Shown here one piece after another: positions 1 to 8,046 of a stretch of DNA of 64,000 bases; the stretch's first letter is position 1; each line of letters opens with the position of its first letter. The stretch is from Spirochaetae bacterium HGW-Spirochaetae-1 (GTDB taxonomy: Bacteria; Spirochaetota; UBA4802; UBA5550): assembly GCA_002839375.1 (NCBI GenBank), contig PGXY01000007.1:434001-498000 (forward strand). The letters run 5' to 3'. The notes below the pieces were generated by a model. The model was not told where the DNA came from and did no database searches. It saw only the letters and a program-made list of their open reading frames with translations. The position numbers and the translations under genes are program-made.

Positions 1-872
1 GTCCTTCCCTCTTCACTGCCGTCGATAAAAATTTTATAAAAAACCATGGTTTCGGCATCAAGGGGCTTATCTGCGGGATTCACATCCAGGGCATCAAAGA
101 CAAGATTGTATTCATCGGGCACCTTCAGGCCCGATTCCCGGGAAAACTGATAGAGATTTTTCAGAAGGCGGATATCGACCAGTTCATTGCCGTCATCACC
201 GCTTATCACGGCCATGCGCTCCCTGTAAACAGTACTTATGCGGAGCGCTCCCCTCATCATGAGGGGCACGGTCCCGCCATTAAAATTAAGACGGAGTGAA
301 TCACCGGCGTCCTCGATGAGAAGCAGTTTCCCCTGAACGGAACAGGCATCGACAATATTTTCTTTTTGTTCAACCCTGCCTTCATTAAGGCTGAACCGCA
401 TGAGAACTGACACGGAACTTTCTTCAGTCCCGTAAAGCACATAGGCGGCGTCATCCATAATAAATAATTTTTTTATTAAACATTCGTGTGGATCCAGGGG
501 AAGCAATTTTTCATACACGGGAACGGTATCACCGCGATTTATGCAGCCTACATACCATGCGGAACTTTCCTCCGTCGGCAACGTCACGGTTTCAGTTTCC
601 GCATTTTTATCAATTTTTTCTTTGCAGGCGGGCATACCAGCCTTGATATAATACACACGATACGGCGTCTCAAATATCTGCGCTACACGTCCTTTCACAT
701 CGATAATGGCGGCCCTGGCCGGATACAATCCCAGCAGAGATCCGTCACTTAACTGATAGGAGCTGATTTGCTCATCGGGGGAAGGAGGCATCGCCTCGTC
801 TCCGGCCAGTACACGGCAAGGAATTGAAAGGAAGAAAATGACAATAAGAATTTCAACCCCGTACCGCCGCAT
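1..872 (-). CDS. Secreted hypothetical protein, C-terminus cut by the window edge
   Basis: An uninterrupted frame of 290 codons runs from an ATG at 872 off the left edge of the window. I translated it by hand and found no stop. It starts with a short hydrophobic signal sequence (MRRYGVEILIVIFFLSIP, then CRVLAGDEA), so export is likely. The rest is soluble and beta-rich, with no motif I recognise. Its start lies only 4 nt after the stop of the upstream decarboxylase gene, so the two are probably co-transcribed. The only local hint of function is this pairing. No family assignment is possible. Confidence 0.7.
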   Translation of the reverse strand, partial: MRRYGVEILIVIFFLSIPCRVLAGDEAMPPSPDEQISSYQLSDGSLLGLYPARAAIIDVKGRVAQIFETPYRVYYIKAGMPACKEKIDKNAETETVTLPTEESSAWYVGCINRGDTVPVYEKLLPLDPHECLIKKLFIMDDAAYVLYGTEESSVSVLMRFSLNEGRVEQKENIVDACSVQGKLLLIEDAGDSLRLNFNGGTVPLMMRGALRISTVYRERMAVISGDDGNELVDIRLLKNLYQFSRESGLKVPDEYNLVFDALDVNPADKPLDAETMVFYKIFIDGSEEGR

Positions 873-876
873 AAGA

Positions 877-2583
877 TCAAACTTTTTCAAGACGATGATA
901 GAATTCCGATTTGTAGATTTTTATACCCAGCCTGTCCTGCTGGTCTACGATTTCCTTTAATATCTCCGGTGTTGTGAGCGGGTTGATTGTTATGGCCCGC
1001 AGTATGACGACATTTTGAGACAGATAGTAAGGTGAATCCAGCATTGTCCGCGAGACAAAACTCTCGTCTTCCTCGCGCAGTTCCTTGTGAAGCTCAATAT
1101 TGAGATCGTTGAGAATATTATTTATCTTTCTGACAAGTTCTATCTCATGTCCGGCTTCCCCGTCAGGTTTCCCATTTATCTTCAGCATGAGAGATTCAAG
1201 CCTCTCACGGATCTTTTTCGGCACGAACCGGTAATTGTAAATAAACAGCTCGGGCTGGTTCATGGGCTCAAAATTGCAGTGCCGCTCCACCAGCCCCCTC
1301 AACGCCGAGGTCAGTTCAAAGGCGTGCTCAAAAAGGACTTTGAAGCCGTCCTTCCCGAAAATCTTAATCGTCGTCCAGGGCTTCAAGGCAGAAAAGGGAC
1401 GGGAGCCCTCAATATTGAATCGTCCCAGGTCCACCGAATCGGGCCTGATGATATAGTTAGCAGTATGTTTCAGATTGTTCAGATCATCCTTCTTGCGAAA
1501 CACCACGATACCCATAGCTACCGGTGAATAGAGAAGTTTGTGGGCGTCAACGGCGACTGAGTCGGCTCTTTCAATACCGTGAAAGAGATATCGGAATTCA
1601 TCGACCATGAGAAGCGAACCGCCCCAGGCAGCATCAACATGAAAGTGGGTCTTATATTTCGTAGCTATCTTTCTTATTTCCTTGAGATTGTCAATGTTGC
1701 CCGTCTCCGTTGTCCCGGCAATTCCCACGATGCTGATTATTATAATTTTCTCCCTGCTATTCTCATTGTGTTTACGAATATCCTCACACACCTTTTCCAG
1801 GCTGTTGATGTCCATCTTGTTCCGTGAATCCACGGGAATTTTGATCACATTGTCGTCGCCGAGTCCAATGGTCCGTGCCACCTTATCAATGGAGTAATGT
1901 CCCCGCTTGGAAACAATAATCACGGCCTTGCTCACGCCATAATAGCGGTACGCTTCAGCTATGCCCGCCCTCCTGATACCGGGAAATCTCTCGTCGGCCG
2001 GAAAGGCCTTGTTGCGTGCCACAAGCAAAGCCGTCATGTTGGCCAGGGTTCCATCCAGTGTTATCGTCCCCAGGGCCACATCGCGATTCTGTATATGGGA
2101 CTTGTAGTATTTGGGGTCCTTGTTATAGACAAGCCGATGCATCCACGCAATGAACTCGCGCTCCACGAAGGTGGATGCCTTTGCCGATTCCACCTTCACC
2201 TGGTTCTGGTTGAGAGCAGCAATTATCATTTCGAGAAGAATCATGAAATAGGGAATGGCACTGGTCATGTGGCCCACATAGTAGGGATTTCCCACTTTTA
2301 CCGAATGGGCTATCATTTTATTTTTTATTTCAAAAAGGACGTCCTTTAGCAGATGAGGTTCCTGAGGGATGCTGATATCTGAAAAAAGTTTTGCCAGATC
2401 CGGGAGGGAAATGGCACTATGTATGCCGCCCTTTTCCTTGAAAAAGGAATGAATAAGATCCAGGAGTTCTGTTCCAAACTCAATAAATTTATCGGGTGAA
2501 TCGGGCATTATAAAGAGCTTTCTGAGATGCTCCATATCAGCCCTGATTACAGGCCTTCTATCCTGCTTTTCAACGAGCTTCAT
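877..2583 (-). CDS. PLP-dependent group II decarboxylase (aspartate/glutamate decarboxylase-like)
   Basis: A fold-type I PLP enzyme of the group II decarboxylase family. The PLP lysine lies in the typical motif DAHKLLY, preceded by HVDAAWGG, whose His and Asp stack on and bind the cofactor. A TLDGTLANMTAL segment forms the phosphate-binding region. At about 568 residues it is longer than GadB (about 466) and nearer to the PanP-type aspartate 1-decarboxylases, which also have a PYRYYGVS-like stretch (here AYRYYGVSKAV). Substrate cannot be read from sequence: aspartate (beta-alanine for pantothenate), glutamate and aromatic amino acids are all possible. I chose the ATG at 2583 because GGAG precedes it by 5 nt; an ATG at 2610 lacks a ribosome site. 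It is the first gene of a two-gene unit. Confidence 0.8.
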   Translation of the reverse strand: MKLVEKQDRRPVIRADMEHLRKLFIMPDSPDKFIEFGTELLDLIHSFFKEKGGIHSAISLPDLAKLFSDISIPQEPHLLKDVLFEIKNKMIAHSVKVGNPYYVGHMTSAIPYFMILLEMIIAALNQNQVKVESAKASTFVEREFIAWMHRLVYNKDPKYYKSHIQNRDVALGTITLDGTLANMTALLVARNKAFPADERFPGIRRAGIAEAYRYYGVSKAVIIVSKRGHYSIDKVARTIGLGDDNVIKIPVDSRNKMDINSLEKVCEDIRKHNENSREKIIIISIVGIAGTTETGNIDNLKEIRKIATKYKTHFHVDAAWGGSLLMVDEFRYLFHGIERADSVAVDAHKLLYSPVAMGIVVFRKKDDLNNLKHTANYIIRPDSVDLGRFNIEGSRPFSALKPWTTIKIFGKDGFKVLFEHAFELTSALRGLVERHCNFEPMNQPELFIYNYRFVPKKIRERLESLMLKINGKPDGEAGHEIELVRKINNILNDLNIELHKELREEDESFVSRTMLDSPYYLSQNVVILRAITINPLTTPEILKEIVDQQDRLGIKIYKSEFYHRLEKV

Positions 2584-2985
2584 CGCTTCTCCCGAATTTC
2601 TAGAACTCATGCCATGGATCCTGACTCTAAAATAGAAAATATTTCAGAAATAGCCTATCATTCATAATAACGAATAAAGTCGCATCCAGCAAGCTTTCTT
2701 TTTCAGATGATGAAACATTTGAAGAGAAGACGCCTGATTCATTATAATGAGTAATTCTATAACCTAACAAATGATTGTTAACCACTTAAAAACTATTCTT
2801 TCATTTTTCAAGTGATTTTTAACTCCAAACTAATGAATAATTCCGTCCGTCCGTATTCTAAAACTATTGCCTGAAATCTTTGCGATTTTTCTGGAATCTC
2901 GCAGGTGTTTTTTTCTTTAGCAAAACTCAATTTATAACGAAAATAAATACAGAGGGAGGAATACGCAGGAGGCTTACTTTCTCCC
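2584..2985. other. Intergenic region, no gene seen
   Basis: About 400 AT-rich bases between the divergent decarboxylase and STAS genes. It should hold both promoters, but I could not identify convincing -35/-10 pairs. A 90-codon minus-strand frame (2808-3080) overlaps the STAS gene and looks spurious. AGGAGG at 2967-2972 lies 13 nt before a TTG codon at 2986. Confidence 0.5.
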
Positions 2986-3015
2986 TTGTTTGTAAAAAAA
3001 ACGCTAACAACAGGG

Positions 3016-3342
3016 ATGTTAAACACTATGAATATGAAAATCCACAACACTAAAGAATGGCTGTTTCCCGAATCTATCAAATTTGAATCCGTAGCCGATT
3101 ACATGCAGCATTTTGAACAGGTTGATACATCGGCACATATAACCTTTGATCTCAGCGACACTACAACAATCCATTCATCCTTCATCGGATTCCTGATTCA
3201 CGTCAAACATATGACACAGCAGAACGGTGGAAAACTATCACTCGTGCTCTCATTTACTGCCGAGAGAATACTTATTATGCTGAATATTCTGGACTACTTT
3301 GCTCCGGAAATATCGACGCTGATCAACAGGAAAACCGCCTGA
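3016..3342 (+). CDS. STAS-domain protein (anti-sigma factor antagonist-like)
   Basis: A small single-domain protein of the SpoIIAA/STAS fold. The signature is the loop TTTIHSSFIGFLIH, where the Ser pair corresponds to the phosphorylatable D-S-S/G loop of anti-sigma factor antagonists, followed by an amphipathic helix. No HATPase anti-sigma kinase or SpoIIE phosphatase lies nearby, so the partner is unknown. The start is uncertain: ATG codons at 3016, 3028 and 3034 and a TTG at 2986 behind AGGAGG are all in frame; the domain fits any of them. Its likely role is partner switching in signalling; the output cannot be inferred. Confidence 0.7.
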   Translation: MLNTMNMKIHNTKEWLFPESIKFESVADYMQHFEQVDTSAHITFDLSDTTTIHSSFIGFLIHVKHMTQQNGGKLSLVLSFTAERILIMLNILDYFAPEISTLINRKTA

Positions 3343-3369
3343 TCATTTTAACGCAGGTGTGAAAAAACA

Positions 3370-3398
3370 TTGACAAAAATTACAGCATTTCACAGAAT
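3370..3398 (+). promoter_or_regulatory. Predicted sigma-70 promoter of the ArsR gene
   Basis: TTGACA at 3370-3375 is followed after 17 nt by CAGAAT at 3393-3398, near consensus. An inverted pair, GAATACCT (3395-3402) and AGGTATTC (3437-3444), brackets the leader from the -10 region to the ribosome site. It could serve as an autoregulatory operator or leader hairpin; this is inference. Confidence 0.45.
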
Positions 3399-3447
3399 AC
3401 CTTAATACTTAATTGCTAAAACTTTTCACCTATAGAAGGTATTCCCA

Positions 3448-3735
3448 ATGATGTTTTCAGATTGCCAGATCGATATAGCAACCGAGATATTGAAATCAAT
3501 TGCGCACCCCATACGCCTGAAAATACTCTGCTTCCTGTTGGACGGCGAAAAAAATGTGGGCGAAATAGAACAGCAATTCGGATCAACCATCTCGAATATC
3601 TCCCAACACCTCACGGTGCTGCGCAAGGCAAACATAATCTTCCGCAGAAAAGAAGCAAATTTCATGTTTTACTCCCTGAAAGACACGAACATCTCCACTC
3701 TGATGGAAACCATAAAAGCAAATTTCTGTGAATGA
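3448..3735 (+). CDS. ArsR-family transcriptional regulator
   Basis: A 95-residue winged-helix repressor of the ArsR/SmtB type. The opening TEILKSIAHPIRLKILCFLL is the classic first helix pair of the family. The recognition helix is in STISNISQHLTVLRKANII, and the beta-wing follows at FRRKEANFMFYSL. I see no CxC metal site in helix 3 (GEKNVGEIEQQ), so the inducer is not obviously a thiophilic metal. GAAGGT at 3435-3440 serves as ribosome site for the ATG at 3448 (a second ATG follows at 3451). Its stop overlaps the start of the next gene by 4 nt (ATGA), so regulator and outer-membrane protein are translationally coupled. Confidence 0.88.
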   Translation: MMFSDCQIDIATEILKSIAHPIRLKILCFLLDGEKNVGEIEQQFGSTISNISQHLTVLRKANIIFRRKEANFMFYSLKDTNISTLMETIKANFCE

Positions 3736-5348
3736 ATTCTTCATTATCCTTACGTCTCTTCTGCTTAACGTGCCTGATTGTTATTTTCATCGTCAGCCCC
3801 CTGACCGCTCGTGACCGCCTGGTTTACATCCGCGGCCTTTCAATCTACAATGAAAAAACACTGCTCCGATCCCTGGGGCTTAGTAAAAGAATCCCCGACT
3901 CCTATACCCCTTCCAGATTAATAAGGGAAATTAACTCATTCTACCGCGAGAAGGGATATATTCTGGTGAGGACTTACATCGTCGCCAAGAATGACACCTC
4001 ACTCGAACTGTTTGTCGACGAGGGCCGACTGGGTAGAATAGTCTTTTACGATCTCAACACATACGATATGCTCAGGGTAAAATATGACTTTACCCTCAAA
4101 AATAAAATCTACAACAAACCGGAAGTTGATCATAATGTCAGCAGACTGAAGGAAAAATTCGATTTCTCCGACGTAAATATAAGAATCGTACCTGCTGAAA
4201 ATTACGATAACTCCCTCTTCCAGATAGACCGGGACCTGAACATTCCCATATTGGGCAGAAACCAGATTGAATTTTTTGATAAAATCGGATACCGGTATAA
4301 CATGGAGGTCTATGTAACAAAAAAAAAGGGACAGGGTTTTTCAACGGGGAAGAAAGACGGATTTGCCATAAAAGTGAAATCGGACGGTACACGCGGTTTA
4401 ATGCCCATTTTCCGCTTTTACCAGCATGATGTGTTACAGCAGAAGGATTTTATCAACGCAGGTACATCCATGGGCCTCATGTATGGATGGGATTACAAAT
4501 TCGACAGGCCTCCCCACATCACGTATCTGGCAGCCGACGCCGATTATCATTTCCCGCCCATGCTGATGAACTACTTCACTCCTCTTGCACGGGTGAATTA
4601 CCTTACCTCCAATAACTCGAGGAAGGACCTGGGGATAGAGGAATTCCGGTACAGTAAAATAAAGGGATTGATCATACCCGGTCTCACCCTTCTGGAAAAA
4701 CTGAAATTATACCTTGGAGCCGGCATTGAACTATCACACCTGTACAACAGTGTCAGCGATCCGTCGGCCACAGCACCCGTGATTTTCAACGATGAGAGAT
4801 CAATGTATTACCTCATGGAATCGGAACTGAAGCTGGAACTGCTTCCGGACCGCATCGGAAGTCCCCTTAACAGAAGCTTCTCCATTTTATACGACCTGTA
4901 CGGCGACCACCGGACATTCCACAAACTGCAGGTTGCCGCCCTGTTTGATTTCGCCTTTGAAAGAAATGATATTCTTGCCCTGGCATCGGAATATACGGGA
5001 CTCTGGGGCAAGGTCCCTTACAGTTATGAACAGCCGGTCACGGATTCCGCATTCAAAGGATTTCAGAGACTTGATATTTATACCAATTCTGTCTGGTCCC
5101 TTTCGTCGGAATACCGTTTTTCCATTTACCGGGATTTCGTTTATCTGGGGATTTTTATCGATACCGTACTCTTCCAGGGAAGTGGATACGACTACAGCGG
5201 ACTACAGTCCGGGCTGGCCGGCGGTATCTCCGGACGTTTTATTGTTCTGGACCAGTTCGAATGGACCGTCTACTACAGCCGGGACTGGCTTATAAAAGAA
5301 ATGAAGAGTCAAAATAATTTTTATTTCAGATTCGTGAAAAAATGGTGA
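3732..5348 (+). CDS. POTRA-plus-beta-barrel outer membrane protein (surface-antigen/TpsB/Omp85-like)
   Basis: A 538-residue exported protein. A signal peptide (about residues 1-26, ending LTA-R) is followed by a POTRA-like module at about 28-110 (LVYIRGLSIYNEKTLLRSLGL, then a helix-strand segment ending LELFVDEGRLGRIVF). A second linker region and a long alternating-strand C-terminal domain (about 175-538) rich in aromatic and Gly residues follow. The chain ends in an aromatic residue after YFRFVKKW, as outer-membrane barrels often do. The architecture matches Omp85/TpsB-type translocators or transporters, though only one POTRA is clear. No secreted passenger gene is adjacent. It overlaps the ArsR gene by 4 nt, which implies regulated expression. 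Confidence 0.7.
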   Translation: MNSSLSLRLFCLTCLIVIFIVSPLTARDRLVYIRGLSIYNEKTLLRSLGLSKRIPDSYTPSRLIREINSFYREKGYILVRTYIVAKNDTSLELFVDEGRLGRIVFYDLNTYDMLRVKYDFTLKNKIYNKPEVDHNVSRLKEKFDFSDVNIRIVPAENYDNSLFQIDRDLNIPILGRNQIEFFDKIGYRYNMEVYVTKKKGQGFSTGKKDGFAIKVKSDGTRGLMPIFRFYQHDVLQQKDFINAGTSMGLMYGWDYKFDRPPHITYLAADADYHFPPMLMNYFTPLARVNYLTSNNSRKDLGIEEFRYSKIKGLIIPGLTLLEKLKLYLGAGIELSHLYNSVSDPSATAPVIFNDERSMYYLMESELKLELLPDRIGSPLNRSFSILYDLYGDHRTFHKLQVAALFDFAFERNDILALASEYTGLWGKVPYSYEQPVTDSAFKGFQRLDIYTNSVWSLSSEYRFSIYRDFVYLGIFIDTVLFQGSGYDYSGLQSGLAGGISGRFIVLDQFEWTVYYSRDWLIKEMKSQNNFYFRFVKKW

Positions 5349-5351
5349 CCC

Positions 5352-6167
5352 CTACCCTATTTCCAGAATTCCCTTTGTACTGAAATAACGCTCATTATTC
5401 CTCAGGTAGCAGAAGGCAACCAGATAGTTCGTATTTCCGAAACGGACAAATTCCCGTGGAAGAATATCGCGCTCCGTGACTTTTCCCTCGGAATCGCAAT
5501 ACCGTATATGAACACGCTTCCCCATGACGAAATTACTGCTGTAATACAAGGAGGCTGACTTTCTCCTGGGCAGCCTGGGCTTTACCAGTTCTCCATGAAA
5601 CTTCAGTAAATGAGAGAGTCGCCACAAGGCCCGGGGATCAAGGTCCCGCATCACTCTCTTAAATATACCCATGGCCCCTCCTGCGTCGGAGAGGGCCCGA
5701 TGGTGGCTGAGCGGAATATTGAGATAACCGCAGAGCGTGTCCAGTTTATGATTCAGTATATCGGGATAGGCATACCGGGCCAGCCTCACCGTGTCCAGCG
5801 CCAACATGCGGGGAAGCGGACGGTTATTGCTCCTGAATGCGCCGGCCAGGAAGGAAAGGTCAAAATCGGGATTATGGACGACCAGTATCGAGCCGCGCAT
5901 AAATGTTTCAACATCATGAAGAAGATCGGCAATCACGGGTTGTGAGGCCACCATGCCATCGCTGATACCGTGTATCGCTTCGACCTTTTCAGGGATATCC
6001 ATTTCTGGATTGACAAGCGTCTCGTATTTATCTTCTTCTCCGCCCATGGTAAACCGGATCATCCCGATTTCCACAATACGGTGAAATACCGGATTGGTCC
6101 CCGTTGTCTCCAGGTCCAGGGCGCAGAATTCCAGGTCGGATATTTTTTCCCCCTTGAGGGTGTTCAT
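5352..6167 (-). CDS. DnaQ-like 3'-5' exonuclease (DEDDh family)
   Basis: A 271-residue RNase T/DnaQ-fold nuclease. The N-terminal half carries all DEDDh elements: ALDLETTG (first Asp-x-Glu), HNPDFDLSFL (second Asp region) and HRALSDAGGAMGIF (His and last Asp). The family removes nucleotides from 3' ends, as in PolC/epsilon proofreading or repair. A C-terminal part of about 90 residues (from about 180) has no family I recognise, so this is a stand-alone exonuclease rather than the epsilon subunit proper. Its ATG follows the murB stop directly (TAAATG), so it is the second gene of a murB operon. Confidence 0.85.
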   Translation of the reverse strand: MNTLKGEKISDLEFCALDLETTGTNPVFHRIVEIGMIRFTMGGEEDKYETLVNPEMDIPEKVEAIHGISDGMVASQPVIADLLHDVETFMRGSILVVHNPDFDLSFLAGAFRSNNRPLPRMLALDTVRLARYAYPDILNHKLDTLCGYLNIPLSHHRALSDAGGAMGIFKRVMRDLDPRALWRLSHLLKFHGELVKPRLPRRKSASLYYSSNFVMGKRVHIRYCDSEGKVTERDILPREFVRFGNTNYLVAFCYLRNNERYFSTKGILEIG

Positions 6168-7100
6168 TTAAAATTCACCGATCATCCGTATTTCCGTTTC
6201 CAGTGATACGGCGTAGCGGGTCAGTACGGTTTCCTGTATCGATTCTATGAGCGTCTTGATATCCTTCGATGAGGCATTACCCCGGTTTATGACAAAGTTC
6301 GTATGTTTCTCCGAAACCATGGCACCGCCTATGCTTTTACCTTTCAGGCCTGCGCCGTCGACAAGCTGCCAGGAGCTGTGGCCCGCGGGATTCTTGAACA
6401 CCGATCCGGCCGAGGGAAATTCGAGGGGATGCTTGCCCCGCCTGTCCTCCAGTATATCGGCAATTCTCTGCTTCAGAAGATGCGGATCATCACTGATGGG
6501 CAATCTAAAACTTCCACCCAGGATCAAGGTTCCCTTTTCTATTCTGAAAGTGCGGTAATCGGACATACCCCGGTTCACCTCCATGGCATGAAACTGTCCT
6601 GCTGCATCGACATATTCAACATGCACCAGTACATCGATAAAGGAACCCAGATTTGTCCCGGCGTTCATGACGATCCCCCCACCAATGCACCCGGGGATGC
6701 CGGTCATGAATTCCACACCGCCCAGGCCCTTCTCCAGGACGAAATCGATAAAGCGTTCCTTCAGGACCGGTGCATCGGCATAGACCAGGCCGTCGTCGCC
6801 AATCCCGATACGCCCCGGGCCGCTGAACTTTTCGCACAGCACAATGACCAGTCCCCGCACACCCCGATCGCCGACAAGCAGGTTGGATCCGCCGCCAATG
6901 ACAGTCACAGGAATGGATTCACCGGCAGCGGCCCTGATCACTTCGCCGGCCAGTTTTGCATGACGGGGAATAACCAGTATATCGGCCGGACCTCCCGTTT
7001 TGAACGTGGTATATGAACTCATGGGCTCATTGATCCGGACAGTACCCAGTTCGCCCAGATGATCAAGCAGGTTCTTTTTTATAGTTATATTATCGTTCAT
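6168..7100 (-). CDS. murB: UDP-N-acetylenolpyruvoylglucosamine reductase MurB
   Basis: A cytoplasmic FAD enzyme that reduces UDP-GlcNAc-enolpyruvate to UDP-MurNAc in peptidoglycan synthesis. The FAD-binding motifs are TTFKTGGPADILV, VIGGGSNLLVGD and GIPGCIGGG. The proton-donor serine sits in FPSAGSVFKNP and the late glutamate in MVSEKHTNFVIN. I chose the ATG at 7100 (MNDNITIKK) rather than one at 7148, which adds 16 residues outside the family's usual N-terminus; the result is about 310 residues, normal for MurB. Followed without a gap by the exonuclease gene. Confidence 0.95.
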   Translation of the reverse strand: MNDNITIKKNLLDHLGELGTVRINEPMSSYTTFKTGGPADILVIPRHAKLAGEVIRAAAGESIPVTVIGGGSNLLVGDRGVRGLVIVLCEKFSGPGRIGIGDDGLVYADAPVLKERFIDFVLEKGLGGVEFMTGIPGCIGGGIVMNAGTNLGSFIDVLVHVEYVDAAGQFHAMEVNRGMSDYRTFRIEKGTLILGGSFRLPISDDPHLLKQRIADILEDRRGKHPLEFPSAGSVFKNPAGHSSWQLVDGAGLKGKSIGGAMVSEKHTNFVINRGNASSKDIKTLIESIQETVLTRYAVSLETEIRMIGEF

Positions 7101-7428
7101 GAGGATATTTCGCCTGCCGTACGCCGGTAAAAATAGTATAAAAGTCATTTCCGGCGGCCGTCACATTACTTTCAAGGTCATCCAACATTTTTGACACGGC
7201 TACTTTTCTGTCAATCATTATCAACGGAACCTCTATAAATCATACTATGGATGTTCCCTTGTGGCGCAACATTGGAAAAATCAGTTTCCCCCCATCTTGT
7301 TGATAATGAAAAACCTGATTTTTAGAGATACTATCAAATAAGCAGGTTTTATTGTTGAAATTTGGATTATACATGCCGAAATATTGATATAGAAGAGTTA
7401 TATTCACAAATAACCGCCGTTTACAGCC
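7101..7428. other. Divergent intergenic region
   Basis: About 330 AT-rich bases between murB and the coiled-coil gene. A 9-bp inverted pair, AAAAATCAG and CTGATTTTT, occurs with a loop of about 33 nt near 7280-7325, and could be a leader structure of the plus-strand gene. No ORF or clear promoter was recognised. Confidence 0.4.
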
Positions 7429-7947
7429 ATGAAAAAGACGACAAAAAAGACAATAATTCCCGATCTGACGGAATTTATCGACGAAGAGGGGAAAAAGTGG
7501 GTCCAGACATCTACCGATGACCTTTTTTCAATGAAGGAATTCAATGAGATACTTGAATCCATTGAAAAAGATAAGGATAAGGGCGAGATAGTCCTGGCGC
7601 GAATCAATTTCCAGAAAGTCAATAAAGAATACTATGAAACGGCCCTGGCCCTGAAAAGCAAACTGGATAAGCAGACGCAGGTTCTGCGCAAGGTGATCAC
7701 GGAATCCACCAGGATAATCGACAGAAAGAATAAAAAGCTCAACGAGCTCATCGAGTATATTAAAAAGCTCCATTATTTTATAGCCAACCTCCAGGGCGGT
7801 GTACAAGACCTGGACAAGGTCAGCATCTTCACCAAGCCCGTCGAAGAGAAAAAGACCCCGGAACCGGAAATCCATACCTCAATCTACGAGGATGTTGAGG
7901 AGATCATCATCCCTCTGAAAGAGGACATCAACGGCAAGGTTTCATAA
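7429..7947 (+). CDS. Conserved-looking coiled-coil protein of unknown function
   Basis: A 172-residue, highly charged, probably cytoplasmic protein. Residues about 30-115 have the Lys/Glu-rich heptad pattern of a long coiled coil (NEILESIEKDKDKGEIVLAR; LNELIEYIKKLHYF). The C-terminal tail is acidic with a proline-rich linker (KPVEEKKTPEPE). No enzymatic motif or signal peptide is present. It sits alone 100 bases upstream of cysS on the same strand. A scaffold or cell-shape role is possible, but nothing in the sequence shows it. Confidence 0.65.
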   Translation: MKKTTKKTIIPDLTEFIDEEGKKWVQTSTDDLFSMKEFNEILESIEKDKDKGEIVLARINFQKVNKEYYETALALKSKLDKQTQVLRKVITESTRIIDRKNKKLNELIEYIKKLHYFIANLQGGVQDLDKVSIFTKPVEEKKTPEPEIHTSIYEDVEEIIIPLKEDINGKVS

Positions 7948-8046
7948 AAAACATTTGACAACCATATCCCCGTCCAAAGATTTAAGAGTGTCTGACAGTT
8001 TACCGCTTAAAAATAATGCTGAATGAGATGTCACCAGGAGGTTGTC

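Noticed and set aside
2808-3080. 90-codon minus-strand frame between decarboxylase and STAS genes
   Set aside because: It overlaps the STAS start and has AT-driven low-complexity sequence without a family.
6303-7016. 237-codon plus-strand frame inside murB
   Set aside because: murB is clear on the other strand and the frame shows no domain.
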